A stretch of 41,544 nucleotides of DNA from an uncultured Eubacterium sp. (GCA_934317205.1 CAKREL010000007.1:1-41544); one strand, 5' to 3'; counted from the first letter of the stretch, positions 31,893 to 41,323 are shown. The notes: generated by a model from the letters alone, not told the origin. Numbers and translations: made by a program.

Positions 31893-34883
31893 TTACAGAT
31901 AAAGGTAATCGTAATCTGCATCAATTGTCAGAATCACCTGTTTTAAGCCATCGTATAAACTGCAGTCAGTATCTTTCAGATTGTAGATCTTTACAAAATC
32001 TGCCAGTCTGACTTTCACTTCCATGTTCTCTCTGTTCAGCACTACATAACCATCATTTTTGCTATTTTCAAAATCAGCCTCATTTGCAAATAAGGTAAAT
32101 TTTGCCTGATATGGTGCACTGCTGTATGGACAGAAGCTCTTGCAGTTGCCACACTCGTTACACATGTAATCTACATGTACGATAGCCGGCATTTTCTGTC
32201 CCGGTACTGCGATTGCTACGTTTGCACGGTTTGGACATACATCAACGCAGTTCTCACAGATATGGTTACATTCCAGACATCTCTCTTCTTCTGCTTTTCC
32301 TTCTGCGGAGTGAACTAAAATGCCTTTCTTTTCTGCTGCACGCGCTACATCGGTATCGTATACATACTCAGTTTTTGCAGATTCTCCAAGAATATGGCTT
32401 GCTGCTTTTTGTGCATCGCGGATAGCCAGAACGATCGTCGCTGCTCCGCCTGCTCCATCACCGATTGCATATACACCCGGTTTGCTTGTCTCCATCGTTT
32501 CAGCATTGAGAACCGGCTGTCCTTTCTCATTGACATCAATGCGGTTTTTCTCATACAATATGCTGTCCACACGCTCACCGAGAGATGCGATGATAGTGTC
32601 TGCCGGAATCTGAACTTCTTCCTCTGTCTCCACCGGTTTCTGTCTGCCGCTGGCATCCATCTCACCTAAGACAACTTTCTTACATGTCAGAACACCGTCT
32701 TTCTGTGTCTTCGGTGCAAGCAGCTCTTTCATAACCACACCGTCTTCCAGTGCCTCTAATAACTCATCCTCATCCGCCGGCATGTAACGTTTTGTTCTTC
32801 TGTATACCACAGTAACATCTTCCACGCCTTCAATTCTGCCTGCCATACGTGCCGCATCCATAGCAGTATTACCAGCTCCGATGACAACGACATGTTTGCC
32901 CAGGTTCTGTGCTGTCGGATCTTCTTTTGCTGCCTCAAGGAAGTCTACCGCATTCAGTTCTTTCTCGGTATCTACGCCGATCGCCATACCTTTATGTGCG
33001 CCGATCGCAAGAACGATTGTCTCAAAACCTTCCTCTTTCAGGCTGTCGATATATTCAATTTCTCTGTTATTTACAAACTTTGCTCCGTATGCTTTTGCAA
33101 TCTCAACATCTTTTGCAATTGCTTCGTTGTCAATACGGAAGGATGGAATCACATTGCGTACCGTTCCTCCGAAGTTTGCTTCTTTATCAAATACGGTTAC
33201 GTCTGCTCCGCCTTTTGCAAGGAAGGCTGCACAGGCAATACCGGCAGGACCGCCACCTACGATGGCAACTTTCTTACCACAGCATCCTTCTGCTTTCAGA
33301 CCGCCTAACACACTGTCATATCCGCCTTTTGCAGCCTGCAGTTTTGTGCCGCGGATCGCAACCGGCTCCTCGTAGAAGTTTCTGGTACATTTGCTCATAC
33401 ATCTGTGGTTACACAAAGTACCGGTCATAAATGGCAGTGGATTTTTATCAAGGATCACTTCTAACGCTTCCTGCATTTTTCCTTCACCGGCAAGTTTTAC
33501 ATAAGCCGGAATATCCTGATGGATCGGACATCCTTCCATACATGGTGCTGTAAAGCAGTCCAGTAACGGAACTTCTTTGTCCATCTTGCGGCTCGGTAAC
33601 GGTTTTACCGGTTTTACATGATGCGGATCATGCTTGATCTCCTCGATCAAAGCTGCCAGTCCGTCTACATCTACCCCTGCAAATGGTTTGAATTCCATTG
33701 CATTCAGTTTCTCTGCAAGCTGAATGCCACGGTTGTATCCGCCCGGTTTCAATAAGGTTGTTGCCACTGTGATCGGCCAGATGCCAAGTCCGAAGATTTT
33801 ATCAATGTTAAATGCATCAGCTCCGCCGGAATAGGAAATTCTTAATTTTCCGTCAAATGCTTTGCTCAGCTTATATGCTACACTTAAGGACAATGCACAT
33901 AAAGATTTTCCGGACATGTACATTTCTTCACTTGGAAGCTCATTTCTTGTCACATCTACCGGGAAGGTATTTGTGATTTTTACACCAAAGGCAAGTCCTT
34001 TGCTGTCTGCTAATGCCTGAAGTCTGGTCAGCATCGGTACAGCATCTTCAAACTGAAGGTCATCTCTAAAATGGAAATCGCCGAATGCTACATAATCATA
34101 TCCCATGCTGTCCATGATCTCGCGTGCTTCTTCATATCCTAACAGAGTCGGATTACATTTTACAAACGTGTTCAGGCCTTTCTCTGTCAATAAATAAGAA
34201 GCAATGCTCTCAATTTCCTGTGGAGGACATCCGTGCAGGGTGGATACCGTAGCAGATTTACAGATATCAGAAGGAATTGCCTCGATATCAGCATCTGTCA
34301 GGTTGTGGAAACTGTCTTTATTGTCCTTCAACCACTGAATACACTCCTGAAATACCGGATTGTCTTTCGACTCGATCATATTATTTAAAAAGGTATCGAT
34401 TTTTTCTGATTTGATACCCTGCAGATCATATCCAACACTGATATTGAATACAAATCCGTCTGCTGCGCCAAGTCCCCACTCTCTGGAAAGTGCTTTTAAT
34501 GCAACCCATGCTTTTACGTACTCTGCGTAAGCCTGCGGCACATACAGCTCTGTGGACCACTCACAGTTGTAACATTCATCATCTGCAAGGATACATGGTT
34601 TATTTACCGGAAGATCCTCTCCATCTAAAATCTGCACCGTTTTCAGTTCAAAGAAACGGCTGCCTGCCAGATAGGCTGCAATAATATTCTGTGCAAGCTG
34701 TGTATTCGGTCCTGCGGCCGGACCGTATGGTGTCTCAATCTTCTCTCCGAAGATAGAAAGATTTTTCGCCGGATCTGCCTTGTACTCTTTGCGAACTCCA
34801 AATACGGTCTGTCTTTTTGTACGTTCTGTCATCGCCCAGTTCATCAGATTTCCAAAAGGAATCGGTGTCATTCTGTCGCCCAT
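31893..34883 (-). CDS. ygfK: YgfK-type Fe-S flavoprotein (putative selenate reductase subunit family)
   Basis: A 996-residue electron-transfer flavoprotein. The first ~430 residues resemble a dihydroorotate/dihydropyrimidine dehydrogenase FMN barrel. A GltD-like cysteine region follows (CFTAPCMEGCPIHQDIPAY, TLCNHRCMSKCTRNF). Next come an FAD site KVAIVGGGPAGIACAAFLAKG, an NAD(P) site VVVIGAGNTAMDAARMAG, and two C-terminal 4Fe-4S motifs (CLECNHICENCVDVCP at 869-884; CNECGNCKSFCP at 908-919). The name comes from E. coli, where selenate was once proposed. In anaerobic purine degradation it more likely reduces the purine ring with NAD(P)H or feeds electrons to xanthine dehydrogenase. The barrel's similarity to pyrimidine-reducing enzymes supports ring reduction. 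Confidence 0.92.
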   Translation of the reverse strand: MGDRMTPIPFGNLMNWAMTERTKRQTVFGVRKEYKADPAKNLSIFGEKIETPYGPAAGPNTQLAQNIIAAYLAGSRFFELKTVQILDGEDLPVNKPCILADDECYNCEWSTELYVPQAYAEYVKAWVALKALSREWGLGAADGFVFNISVGYDLQGIKSEKIDTFLNNMIESKDNPVFQECIQWLKDNKDSFHNLTDADIEAIPSDICKSATVSTLHGCPPQEIESIASYLLTEKGLNTFVKCNPTLLGYEEAREIMDSMGYDYVAFGDFHFRDDLQFEDAVPMLTRLQALADSKGLAFGVKITNTFPVDVTRNELPSEEMYMSGKSLCALSLSVAYKLSKAFDGKLRISYSGGADAFNIDKIFGLGIWPITVATTLLKPGGYNRGIQLAEKLNAMEFKPFAGVDVDGLAALIEEIKHDPHHVKPVKPLPSRKMDKEVPLLDCFTAPCMEGCPIHQDIPAYVKLAGEGKMQEALEVILDKNPLPFMTGTLCNHRCMSKCTRNFYEEPVAIRGTKLQAAKGGYDSVLGGLKAEGCCGKKVAIVGGGPAGIACAAFLAKGGADVTVFDKEANFGGTVRNVIPSFRIDNEAIAKDVEIAKAYGAKFVNNREIEYIDSLKEEGFETIVLAIGAHKGMAIGVDTEKELNAVDFLEAAKEDPTAQNLGKHVVVIGAGNTAMDAARMAGRIEGVEDVTVVYRRTKRYMPADEDELLEALEDGVVMKELLAPKTQKDGVLTCKKVVLGEMDASGRQKPVETEEEVQIPADTIIASLGERVDSILYEKNRIDVNEKGQPVLNAETMETSKPGVYAIGDGAGGAATIVLAIRDAQKAASHILGESAKTEYVYDTDVARAAEKKGILVHSAEGKAEEERCLECNHICENCVDVCPNRANVAIAVPGQKMPAIVHVDYMCNECGNCKSFCPYSSAPYQAKFTLFANEADFENSKNDGYVVLNRENMEVKVRLADFVKIYNLKDTDCSLYDGLKQVILTIDADYDYLYL

Positions 34884-34976
34884 TGTAATTAACCTCTCTT
34901 TAATTTAATTATTGTTTAATAATTTTGCCTTATCCTATCCGAATATTTATTACCCTACCAAATATGATGATATATG

Positions 34977-36308
34977 TTATCCGTTGATGCTGTGCGCCAG
35001 CTCTGCTGCCGCCTGTCTGCAATCTGCCATTGCTTTTGCCTCATCGATCATGGTCAGTTCACGGTCTTTCATCAGCACTTTTCCATTACAGATGGTTGTC
35101 TGTGTCATGGCACCGTTGATTCCAAATAACATATGACTGTTGATATTGTCCGCAGTCAGCGGTGTCAGCGGATCGTAAGCTACTACAACTACGTCTGCTG
35201 CTGCACCTTCCTTCAGCACACCAAGTGGAATATTAAAGTAGCGGTTTGCCATTTTCGCATTTCCTTCAAATAACATCGCCGGAACTTCACCCCACGCAGC
35301 ATTTGCATCACATAAAGAATGTTTGTGCAGTACATTTGCTACCTTATAAGATTCAAACATATCATGTGTATAGCCGTCCGTTCCAAGTCCGGTCAGAACA
35401 CCTTTCTGGAAGATTCTCATAGTTGGTGGACATCCGCAGGCATTTCCCATATTTGACTCCGGATTATGTACTACCATGGTATCTGTCGCTTTCAGCAGAT
35501 CCATCTCCTGTTCGTTCACATAAATGCAATGCGCTGTCATGGTCTGCGGTCCTAACAGATCGTGATCCATCAGTCGGTTCACAATTCTCTTTCCGTATTT
35601 ATGCAGACAATCATGCAAATCCTCAATTCCCTCTGCCACATGAATGTGTGCTCCTACGCCTTCCGGCATATTTTCGCGGCACAGTTCAAATGTTTTGTCA
35701 GAAATCGTAAATTGTGCATGCATACCCATCATGGCTTTGATCATGTCATTATTCTGCTGTGCTGCATATTTAATGAAGTCTGCATTTTCTTTTACGGAAG
35801 CTTTTGCTTTCTCCTCACCATCACGGTCAGATACTTCATAGCACAGGCAGCTTCGAACCCCCATCTTTGCAGAAGCCTCTGCAATTTTAAACAAACTTCC
35901 TTCAATGGCTCCAAAACTTGCATGATGGTCAAACACTGTCGTTACACCATTTTTGATACAGTCTATATAAGTAGCGATCGCGCTTAAATAAGTCTGCTCC
36001 AATGTCAGGTGTCGGTCAATCGTCCACCACAGTCCGTCCAGGATATCTAAAAATCCGTTTGGATTGTATCCATTAATAGATAATCCTCTGGCAAATGCAC
36101 TATAAATATGTTCGTGCATATTAATAAGGGATGGCATAATGATCTGACCTTTTGCATCGATCAACTCTGCCTGCGGATATTCACTGCGCAGTGTCTCATA
36201 ATCGCCTACCTTTACAATCTGTTCACCATCAAGAACAACTCCACCATCTTTGATCAGCGGATTGGTCTCGTCCCTTGTGATCACGGTTCCTTTTCCTACC
36301 AGAATCAT
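34977..36308 (-). CDS. ssnA: SsnA-type amidohydrolase/deaminase
   Basis: A 443-residue metal-dependent amidohydrolase from the start at 36308 (MILVGKGTVITRDE), which has an AGGAGA site; eight upstream residues are optional. It has the deaminase-type metal ligands NMHEHIYSAFARG (H-x-H), GAHIHVAEG, TAHCIYV, and GLGTDGYTHDMFE with the catalytic Asp. This resembles guanine deaminase and chlorohydrolase relatives. SsnA occurs with selenium-dependent hydroxylases and ygfK in E. coli, Enterococcus and Clostridia. It probably deaminates or hydrolyses a ring-opened purine product; the exact substrate is unproven. It heads the leftward ssnA-ygfK-hyuA transcript. Confidence 0.92.
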   Translation of the reverse strand: MILVGKGTVITRDETNPLIKDGGVVLDGEQIVKVGDYETLRSEYPQAELIDAKGQIIMPSLINMHEHIYSAFARGLSINGYNPNGFLDILDGLWWTIDRHLTLEQTYLSAIATYIDCIKNGVTTVFDHHASFGAIEGSLFKIAEASAKMGVRSCLCYEVSDRDGEEKAKASVKENADFIKYAAQQNNDMIKAMMGMHAQFTISDKTFELCRENMPEGVGAHIHVAEGIEDLHDCLHKYGKRIVNRLMDHDLLGPQTMTAHCIYVNEQEMDLLKATDTMVVHNPESNMGNACGCPPTMRIFQKGVLTGLGTDGYTHDMFESYKVANVLHKHSLCDANAAWGEVPAMLFEGNAKMANRYFNIPLGVLKEGAAADVVVVAYDPLTPLTADNINSHMLFGINGAMTQTTICNGKVLMKDRELTMIDEAKAMADCRQAAAELAHSING

Positions 36309-36469
36309 GTTTCTTCTCCTTTCATTCCCCATGTCATTTGCTGTACTGTTTACAACTTTTTAAGGAAACAAAAATCCATCTCTTTTTCATTAAAAAAGCA
36401 GGTGCATTTTGTCATTTCCAAGGTTGTGTTTTCACGATTCACAACGGCTGTGTTTTTATTGACCGTTCA

Positions 36470-36481
36470 ATCTAATTAGAT
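36470..36481. promoter_or_regulatory. ATCTAATTAGAT palindrome in the divergent control region
   Basis: A perfect 12-bp palindrome in the 316-bp gap between ssnA and the YheO-like regulator. It overlaps the last base or two of the candidate ssnA -10 box, so a bound protein could block leftward transcription. A second inverted repeat GTTGTG-N11-CACAAC lies at 36423-36445. Confidence 0.45.
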
Positions 36482-36508
36482 ATTACCACACACCCATTTT
36501 AAAAGCAA
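36480..36508 (-). promoter_or_regulatory. Candidate promoter for ssnA-ygfK-hyuA
   Basis: On the minus strand TTGCTT (36503-36508) and TAATAT (36480-36485) are 17 bases apart with an extended -10 TG. The -35 match is weak. It would give a leader of about 165 bases. Confidence 0.35.
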
Positions 36509-36562
36509 TATTGTTTTTCAAACTTTTTTTATTTTTACCTAAAAATATTTTTGATTTTGGTG

Positions 36563-36590
36563 TTGACATCTGAAAAAAATCTGCTATGAT
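36563..36590 (+). promoter_or_regulatory. Promoter of the regulator-ygeX-ygeY-ygeW unit
   Basis: A perfect TTGACA (36563-36568) and TATGAT (36585-36590) are 16 bases apart, ending 34 bases before the ATG at 36625. Confidence 0.7.
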
Positions 36591-36624
36591 GAGTACAGAA
36601 AGCAAAACAAAAGGAGACAGTTAA

Positions 36625-37275
36625 ATGATGACACTGGAGCTTTTAAAGCAACTGGCAAAAGCGTTGGCCGTTCAGTTTGGAAATGACTGTGAAGTAGTGA
36701 TTCATGACCTGACCCGCAAGAGTCTTCAGAAATCCATTGTATATATCGAAAATGGTCATATTACAAATAGAAAAACCGGTGACGGTCCTTCTAAAGTCGT
36801 ATTGGAAACCATGAGAAAAGATCCGTCAAAGATCTCTGATCATCTCGGTTATCTGACAAAGACACAGGATGGAAGAACATTAAAATCTTCTACCATCTTT
36901 GTTCGTGAAGAAGAAGACGGACCGATCCAGTATATTCTGGCCATTAATTTTGACATTACCAATCTTCTGTATTTTCAGGATTCTGTTCGCTCTCTCATCA
37001 GTGAAAACGGAGAACCGGCGTTTTCTTCTTATCATAAGGAACCGGAAAGCATCTGCACTAATGTGGCAGATCTCTTGGATGAACTGATCGCCCAGGCAGT
37101 TGCAGTCGTCGGAAAACCAGCATCCCTGATGTCAAAGGACGAAAAAATCCAGGCGATTCAGTTTTTGAACAATACCGGTGCTTTCCTTATTACCAAATCA
37201 GGTGACAAAGTTTCCCAGTACTTTGGGATTTCAAAATATACTTTGTACAGCTACATCAAAGCAGATAAAAATTAG
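36625..37275 (+). CDS. YheO/DauR-family transcriptional regulator
   Basis: A 216-residue regulator. Residues about 5-125 match the YheO-like PAS sensor domain (FGNDCEVVIHDLTRKSLQKSI, ILAINFDITNL). Residues about 160-210 are the C-terminal HTH_22 DNA-binding domain (DEKIQAIQFLNNTGAFLITKSGDKVSQYFGISKYTLYSY). An AAGGAG site lies eight bases before the first of two tandem ATG codons. It is 12 bases upstream of ygeX. Regulators of this kind often control amino-acid or ammonia-lyase genes, so it probably controls the plus-strand unit and perhaps ssnA. Candidate sites are the palindromes at 36423-36481. Confidence 0.9.
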   Translation: MMTLELLKQLAKALAVQFGNDCEVVIHDLTRKSLQKSIVYIENGHITNRKTGDGPSKVVLETMRKDPSKISDHLGYLTKTQDGRTLKSSTIFVREEEDGPIQYILAINFDITNLLYFQDSVRSLISENGEPAFSSYHKEPESICTNVADLLDELIAQAVAVVGKPASLMSKDEKIQAIQFLNNTGAFLITKSGDKVSQYFGISKYTLYSYIKADKN

Positions 37276-37287
37276 GAGGAGGTTTTT

Positions 37288-38502
37288 ATGAAACAAATCA
37301 AATGGGTGAAAAACACAATGCCGAAAACAGACGATGCAAATCTTCCGGTTATGGCACTTGAGGAAGTTGAAAAAGCCCGCGCTTTTCACAAAACAATTCC
37401 GGGATATGAGAGAACACCTCTTGCACATCTGACTCACATGGCAGACCGCCTTGGTCTCAAAGATGTCTGTGTAAAAGATGAGTCTTACCGTTTCGGTCTG
37501 AACGCATTCAAAGTTCTCGGCGGTTCTTTCGCAATGGCAAAATACATTGCAAAACAGACAGGACGTGACATCACAGAGCTTGATTTCGAGACACTGACAT
37601 CCGACAAACTTCGTGAAGAATTCGGACAGGCAACATTCTTTACTGCAACAGACGGCAATCACGGACGTGGCGTTGCATGGGCAGCAAACCGTTTAAAACA
37701 GAAAGCGGTTGTATTTATGCCGAAGGGATCCACTCAGAACCGACTGAACCACATTCTGGCAGAAAACGCTACTGCTACAATCGAAGAAGTAAACTATGAC
37801 GAATGTGTACGTATGGCTGCTGCAGCTGCTGCAAAAGTTGAAAATGGTGTTGTTGTACAGGATACTGCATGGAAAGGTTATGAAGAGATTCCTTCCTGGA
37901 TCATGCAGGGATACGGAAGCATGGCTATGGAAGCAAATGAGCAGCTTCATGAACTTGGCATTGAGCGTCCGACACATGTATTTGTTCAGGCCGGTGTTGG
38001 TTCCTTAGCTGGCGGTGTACAGGGCTATTTTGCAAATCAGTACCCGGACAATCCTCCGATCGTCTGTGTGGTAGAAGCTGATACAGCTGCATGTCTGTAC
38101 AAAGGTGCTGTTGCAGGCGATGGCGCAGAATACAACGTAGAAGGCGATATGCCGACTATCATGGCAGGTCTTGCATGTGGCGAGCCGAATACAACTTCCT
38201 GGGACATTCTGAAAAACCATGTATCTGTATTCGTTGCTGCTCCGGACTGGGTATCCGCAAAATCCATGCGTATGCTCGCTGCTCCGATCAAAGGTGATCC
38301 GCAGGTAACATCCGGTGAATCAGGAGCCGTTACATTCGGTGTATTAAATGAGATCATGACAAATCCGGATTATGCAGACTTAAAAGAAGCGTTACAGTTA
38401 GACGAAAATTCACAGGTACTGCTCTTCTCTACTGAGGGAGATACAGATCCGGAACGTTATAAAGAAATCGTCTGGGACGGAAAAGATTATTTAGAAGATT
38501 AA
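37288..38502 (+). CDS. ygeX: Diaminopropionate ammonia-lyase
   Basis: This PLP fold-type II enzyme splits 2,3-diaminopropionate into pyruvate and two ammonia molecules. The 404-residue protein contains ERTPLAHL, the PLP lysine motif FGLNAFKVLGGSFAMAKY, FTATDGNHGRGVAWAA, and the glycine-rich phosphate site VFVQAGVGSLAGGVQGY. LACGEPNTTSWDIL and the C-terminal VLLFSTEGDTDPERY are also typical. An AGGAGG site precedes the ATG, 12 bases after the regulator stop. Codon use is strongly biased to AAC, ATC, GGT and CGT, suggesting high expression. In the purine pathway it is the step that delivers pyruvate. The 90-base gap to ygeY shows no clear signal. Confidence 0.96.
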   Translation: MKQIKWVKNTMPKTDDANLPVMALEEVEKARAFHKTIPGYERTPLAHLTHMADRLGLKDVCVKDESYRFGLNAFKVLGGSFAMAKYIAKQTGRDITELDFETLTSDKLREEFGQATFFTATDGNHGRGVAWAANRLKQKAVVFMPKGSTQNRLNHILAENATATIEEVNYDECVRMAAAAAAKVENGVVVQDTAWKGYEEIPSWIMQGYGSMAMEANEQLHELGIERPTHVFVQAGVGSLAGGVQGYFANQYPDNPPIVCVVEADTAACLYKGAVAGDGAEYNVEGDMPTIMAGLACGEPNTTSWDILKNHVSVFVAAPDWVSAKSMRMLAAPIKGDPQVTSGESGAVTFGVLNEIMTNPDYADLKEALQLDENSQVLLFSTEGDTDPERYKEIVWDGKDYLED

Positions 38503-38592
38503 TAAAATCCAATATAATCCAATTTTTTTGAACCATCATTAGATGAACCAATCAATCTATTATTCAACTTATAGTATGGAGGTATTACTACT

Positions 38593-39903
38593 ATGGATTA
38601 CAACAAAATCAAAGCAACTGCTGAGAGCTACAAAGACGACATGACCAGATTCTTACGTGCTATCGTAAAGAATCCGGGCGAGAGCTGTGATGAGAAAGCG
38701 CATATCGAGACCATCGCTGCCGAGATGAAAAAACTGGATTTCGATGAAGTCCTCATTGATCCGCAGGGTAACGTCATCGGTTACATGGGAACCGGCGACA
38801 AGATCATCGCTTACGATGCACATATCGATACTGTAGGTATCGGAAACATCGAAAACTGGACCTTTGATCCATATGATGGATATGAGACAGACGAAGAAAT
38901 CGGTGGTCGTGGTGTATCCGATCAGTGCGGCGGTATCGTTTCTGCTACATATGGTGCTAAGATCATGAAAGACCTTGATCTGATTCCGGAAGGTTGCAAG
39001 ATCATGGTAGTTGGAACAGTTCAGGAAGAGGACTGTGACGGTCTGTGTTGGCAGTACATCATCAATGAAGATAAGATCCGTCCGGAATTCGTAGTTTCCA
39101 CAGAGCCGACAGACGGTGGAATTTACCGTGGTCAGCGTGGTCGTATGGAAATCCGCGTAGACGTAAAAGGTGTTTCCTGCCATGGTTCCGCTCCAGAGCG
39201 TGGAGATAACGCAATCTACAAAATGGCTGACATTCTTCAGGACATCCGTTCCTTAAATGAGAACGATGACGCTGAAGAGACAGAGATCAAAGGTCTTGTA
39301 AAAATGCTCAACCCGAAATACAACAAAGACTGGGAAGAGGCTCGTTTCCTTGGCCGCGGTACTGTAACTGTATCTCAGATCTTCTATACATCCCCAAGCC
39401 GTTGTGCAGTTGCTGACTCCTGTGCAATCTCCCTTGACCGTCGTATGACATTCGGTGAGACATGGGAAAGCTGCTTAGACGAGATCCGTGCACTTCCAAG
39501 CGTACAGAAATACGGCGATGACGTAAAAGTATCCATGTACAACTACGATCGTCCTTCTTACACAGGATGTGTATATGAGATTGAGTGCTACTTCCCGACA
39601 TGGGCAATTCCGAAAGATCACAAAGTAACAAAATCTCTCGAAGCTGCTTACACAGCATTATACGGAGATCAGCGTATCGGTGCTGCTGAGACACTTGAAA
39701 TGCGTCAGGCTCGTCCACTTACAGACAAATGGACCTTCTCTACAAACGGCGTATCTATCATGGGAAGAAACAACATTCCTTGTATCGGTTTTGGACCGGG
39801 TGCTGAGGCTCAGGCTCATGCTCCAAACGAGAAAACATGGAAACAGGATCTGGTAACTTGTGCAGCTGTATACGCAGCATTACCAGGAAATTATATGGAA
39901 TAA
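38593..39903 (+). CDS. ygeY: YgeY-type M20 metallopeptidase-family hydrolase
   Basis: A 436-residue M20/ArgE-like di-metal hydrolase. Metal and catalytic residues are visible: [10 protein letters not shown] (His, Asp), [12 protein letters not shown] (bridging Asp), TVQEEDCDG (Glu-Glu), [16 protein letters not shown], and late [13 protein letters not shown] (His). The family (putative selenium metabolism hydrolase, TIGR03526 type) travels with ygeX, ygeW and ssnA. A TATGGAGG site precedes the ATG. Its likely job is to hydrolyse an amide, carbamoyl or formimino group from a diaminopropionate derivative; the exact bond is not proven. Codon bias is strong, as in ygeX. Its stop codon merges with the structured repeat at 39902. 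Confidence 0.93.
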   Translation: MDYNKIKATAESYKDDMTRFLRAIVKNPGESCDEKAHIETIAAEMKKLDFDEVLIDPQGNVIGYMGTGDKIIAYDAHIDTVGIGNIENWTFDPYDGYETDEEIGGRGVSDQCGGIVSATYGAKIMKDLDLIPEGCKIMVVGTVQEEDCDGLCWQYIINEDKIRPEFVVSTEPTDGGIYRGQRGRMEIRVDVKGVSCHGSAPERGDNAIYKMADILQDIRSLNENDDAEETEIKGLVKMLNPKYNKDWEEARFLGRGTVTVSQIFYTSPSRCAVADSCAISLDRRMTFGETWESCLDEIRALPSVQKYGDDVKVSMYNYDRPSYTGCVYEIECYFPTWAIPKDHKVTKSLEAAYTALYGDQRIGAAETLEMRQARPLTDKWTFSTNGVSIMGRNNIPCIGFGPGAEAQAHAPNEKTWKQDLVTCAAVYAALPGNYME

Positions 39904-40047
39904 ATTTCAGAGCCAAGGAGATTTTCACTAAATAGGTGAATCATGCTTGCATGAATAAGCCTATTTAAGAAAAGCTCTTTGGCGAGAAGCCAACATGAGC
40001 AAAAGAAAAGCTTTGTAAAAGCGATTTTGCGAATGGCTCTGGAATTT
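39902..40047 (+). repeat. Structured intergenic element between ygeY and ygeW (full copy)
   Basis: A 146-bp nested inverted repeat with 14-bp ends, one mismatch (39902-39915 and 40034-40047). Domain one has arms AAATAGG/CCTATTT (39930-39936, 39960-39966) and tip CATGC-TT-GCATG. A small hairpin TTGGC-gaga-GCCAA follows. Domain two is GCC-aac-ATGAGCAAAA paired with TTTTGCGAAT-GGC, with inner GCTTT/AAAGC. The first base of the arm lies in the ygeY TAA stop. It would be carried in the ygeX-ygeY-ygeW transcript about 50 bases before ygeW. Confidence 0.8.
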
Positions 40048-40098
40048 ATCCAGTAATATATCTTAACGAATCTAATTTATTATAAGGAGAATACATAA

Positions 40099-41292
40099 AT
40101 GAAAACATTACAGGATTACATCGACAAACTCAACAGCTTAAACTTCAAAGAAATGTACAACAACGATTTCTTCCTTACATGGGAAAAAACAGATGACGAA
40201 TTAGAGGCTGTTTTCACAATCGCTGATGCACTTCGTTTCATGCGTGAGAACAACATCTCCACAAAAGTATTCGAGAGCGGACTTGGAATTTCCTTATTCC
40301 GTGACAATTCCACAAGAACACGTTTCTCTTTCGCTTCCGCATGTAACCTGCTTGGTCTGGAAGTTCAGGATCTGGACGAGGGTAAATCCCAGGTAGCTCA
40401 TGGTGAGACTGTTCGTGAGACAGCTAACATGATCTCCTTCATGGCTGACGTTATCGGTATCCGTGATGATATGTACATCGGAAAAGGTAATGCTTACATG
40501 CACGAAGTATCTGACTCTGTAAAACAGGGTAACGAGGACGGCATCTTAGAGCAGCGCCCGACACTTGTAAACCTTCAGTGTGATATCGACCATCCGACAC
40601 AGGCTATGGCTGATGCTCTTCACCTGATCCATGAGTTTGGCGGTGTTGAAAACTTAAAAGGTAAAAAAGTTGCCATGACATGGGCTTACTCTCCATCTTA
40701 TGGTAAACCACTCTCCGTTCCGCAGGGTATCATCGGTCTGATGACACGTTTCGGTATGGACGTAGTACTTGCTCATCCGGAAGGATACGATGTAATGCCG
40801 GAAGTTGAGGAAGTTGCAAAAGCAAATGCTGAGAAATCAGGCGGTTCCTTCACAAAAGTAAACAGCATGGCTGAAGCTTTCAAAGATGCTGATATCGTAT
40901 ATCCGAAGAGCTGGGCTCCGTTCGCAGCTATGGAGAAACGTACAAACCTTTACGGCGAAGGCGACACAGAAGGAATCAAAGCACTTGAGAAAGAACTTCT
41001 TGCTCAGAATGCAGAGCACAAAGACTGGTGCTGTACAGAAGAATTAATGAAAACAACAAAAGACGGCAAAGCATTATACTTACACTGCCTGCCGGCAGAC
41101 ATCAACGATGTAAGCTGCAAAGACGGCGAGGTTGAGGCTTCCGTATTCGATCGTTACCGCACACCGCTTTACAAAGAAGCAAGCTACAAACCATATATCA
41201 TCGCTGCTATGATCTTCTTAAGCAAATTTGAGAATCCGCAGGAGATCTTAAAGAAATTAGAAGAGCGCGCTGGAAAACGGATTTTCGAATAA
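40099..41292 (+). CDS. ygeW: YgeW-type knotted carbamoyltransferase
   Basis: A 397-residue member of the aspartate/ornithine carbamoyltransferase superfamily, in the YgeW group (TIGR03316 type). The carbamoyl-phosphate site is present: FRDNSTRTRFSFASA (S-T-R-T), DHPTQAMAD, and LYLHCLPADI. The second-substrate loop differs from the ornithine and aspartate enzymes. In the purine pathway it most likely runs backwards, splitting a ureido (carbamoyl) group off a diaminopropionate derivative with phosphate to give carbamoyl phosphate for the carbamate kinase that follows. An AAGGAG site precedes the ATG. Codon use is strongly biased, as in ygeX and ygeY. Confidence 0.95.
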   Translation: MKTLQDYIDKLNSLNFKEMYNNDFFLTWEKTDDELEAVFTIADALRFMRENNISTKVFESGLGISLFRDNSTRTRFSFASACNLLGLEVQDLDEGKSQVAHGETVRETANMISFMADVIGIRDDMYIGKGNAYMHEVSDSVKQGNEDGILEQRPTLVNLQCDIDHPTQAMADALHLIHEFGGVENLKGKKVAMTWAYSPSYGKPLSVPQGIIGLMTRFGMDVVLAHPEGYDVMPEVEEVAKANAEKSGGSFTKVNSMAEAFKDADIVYPKSWAPFAAMEKRTNLYGEGDTEGIKALEKELLAQNAEHKDWCCTEELMKTTKDGKALYLHCLPADINDVSCKDGEVEASVFDRYRTPLYKEASYKPYIIAAMIFLSKFENPQEILKKLEERAGKRIFE

Positions 41293-41323
41293 TACACACT
41301 AATCCATATGGGGGTAGCTAATC

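Noticed and set aside
26415..34883. Selenocysteine in the xanthine dehydrogenase or YgfK
   Set aside because: No in-frame TGA is needed to complete either protein. The selenium-dependent hydroxylases use a labile selenium ligand, not selenocysteine.
31893..34883. Selenate reductase as the function of YgfK
   Set aside because: The name is historical. Domain content and gene context fit purine ring reduction or electron transfer better, and no selenate-specific Mo subunit is here.
3002..40047. An intact insertion sequence or transposase linked to the hairpin elements
   Set aside because: No transposase gene or fragment is visible in the window. The elements are 80-185 bp and could only be non-autonomous.
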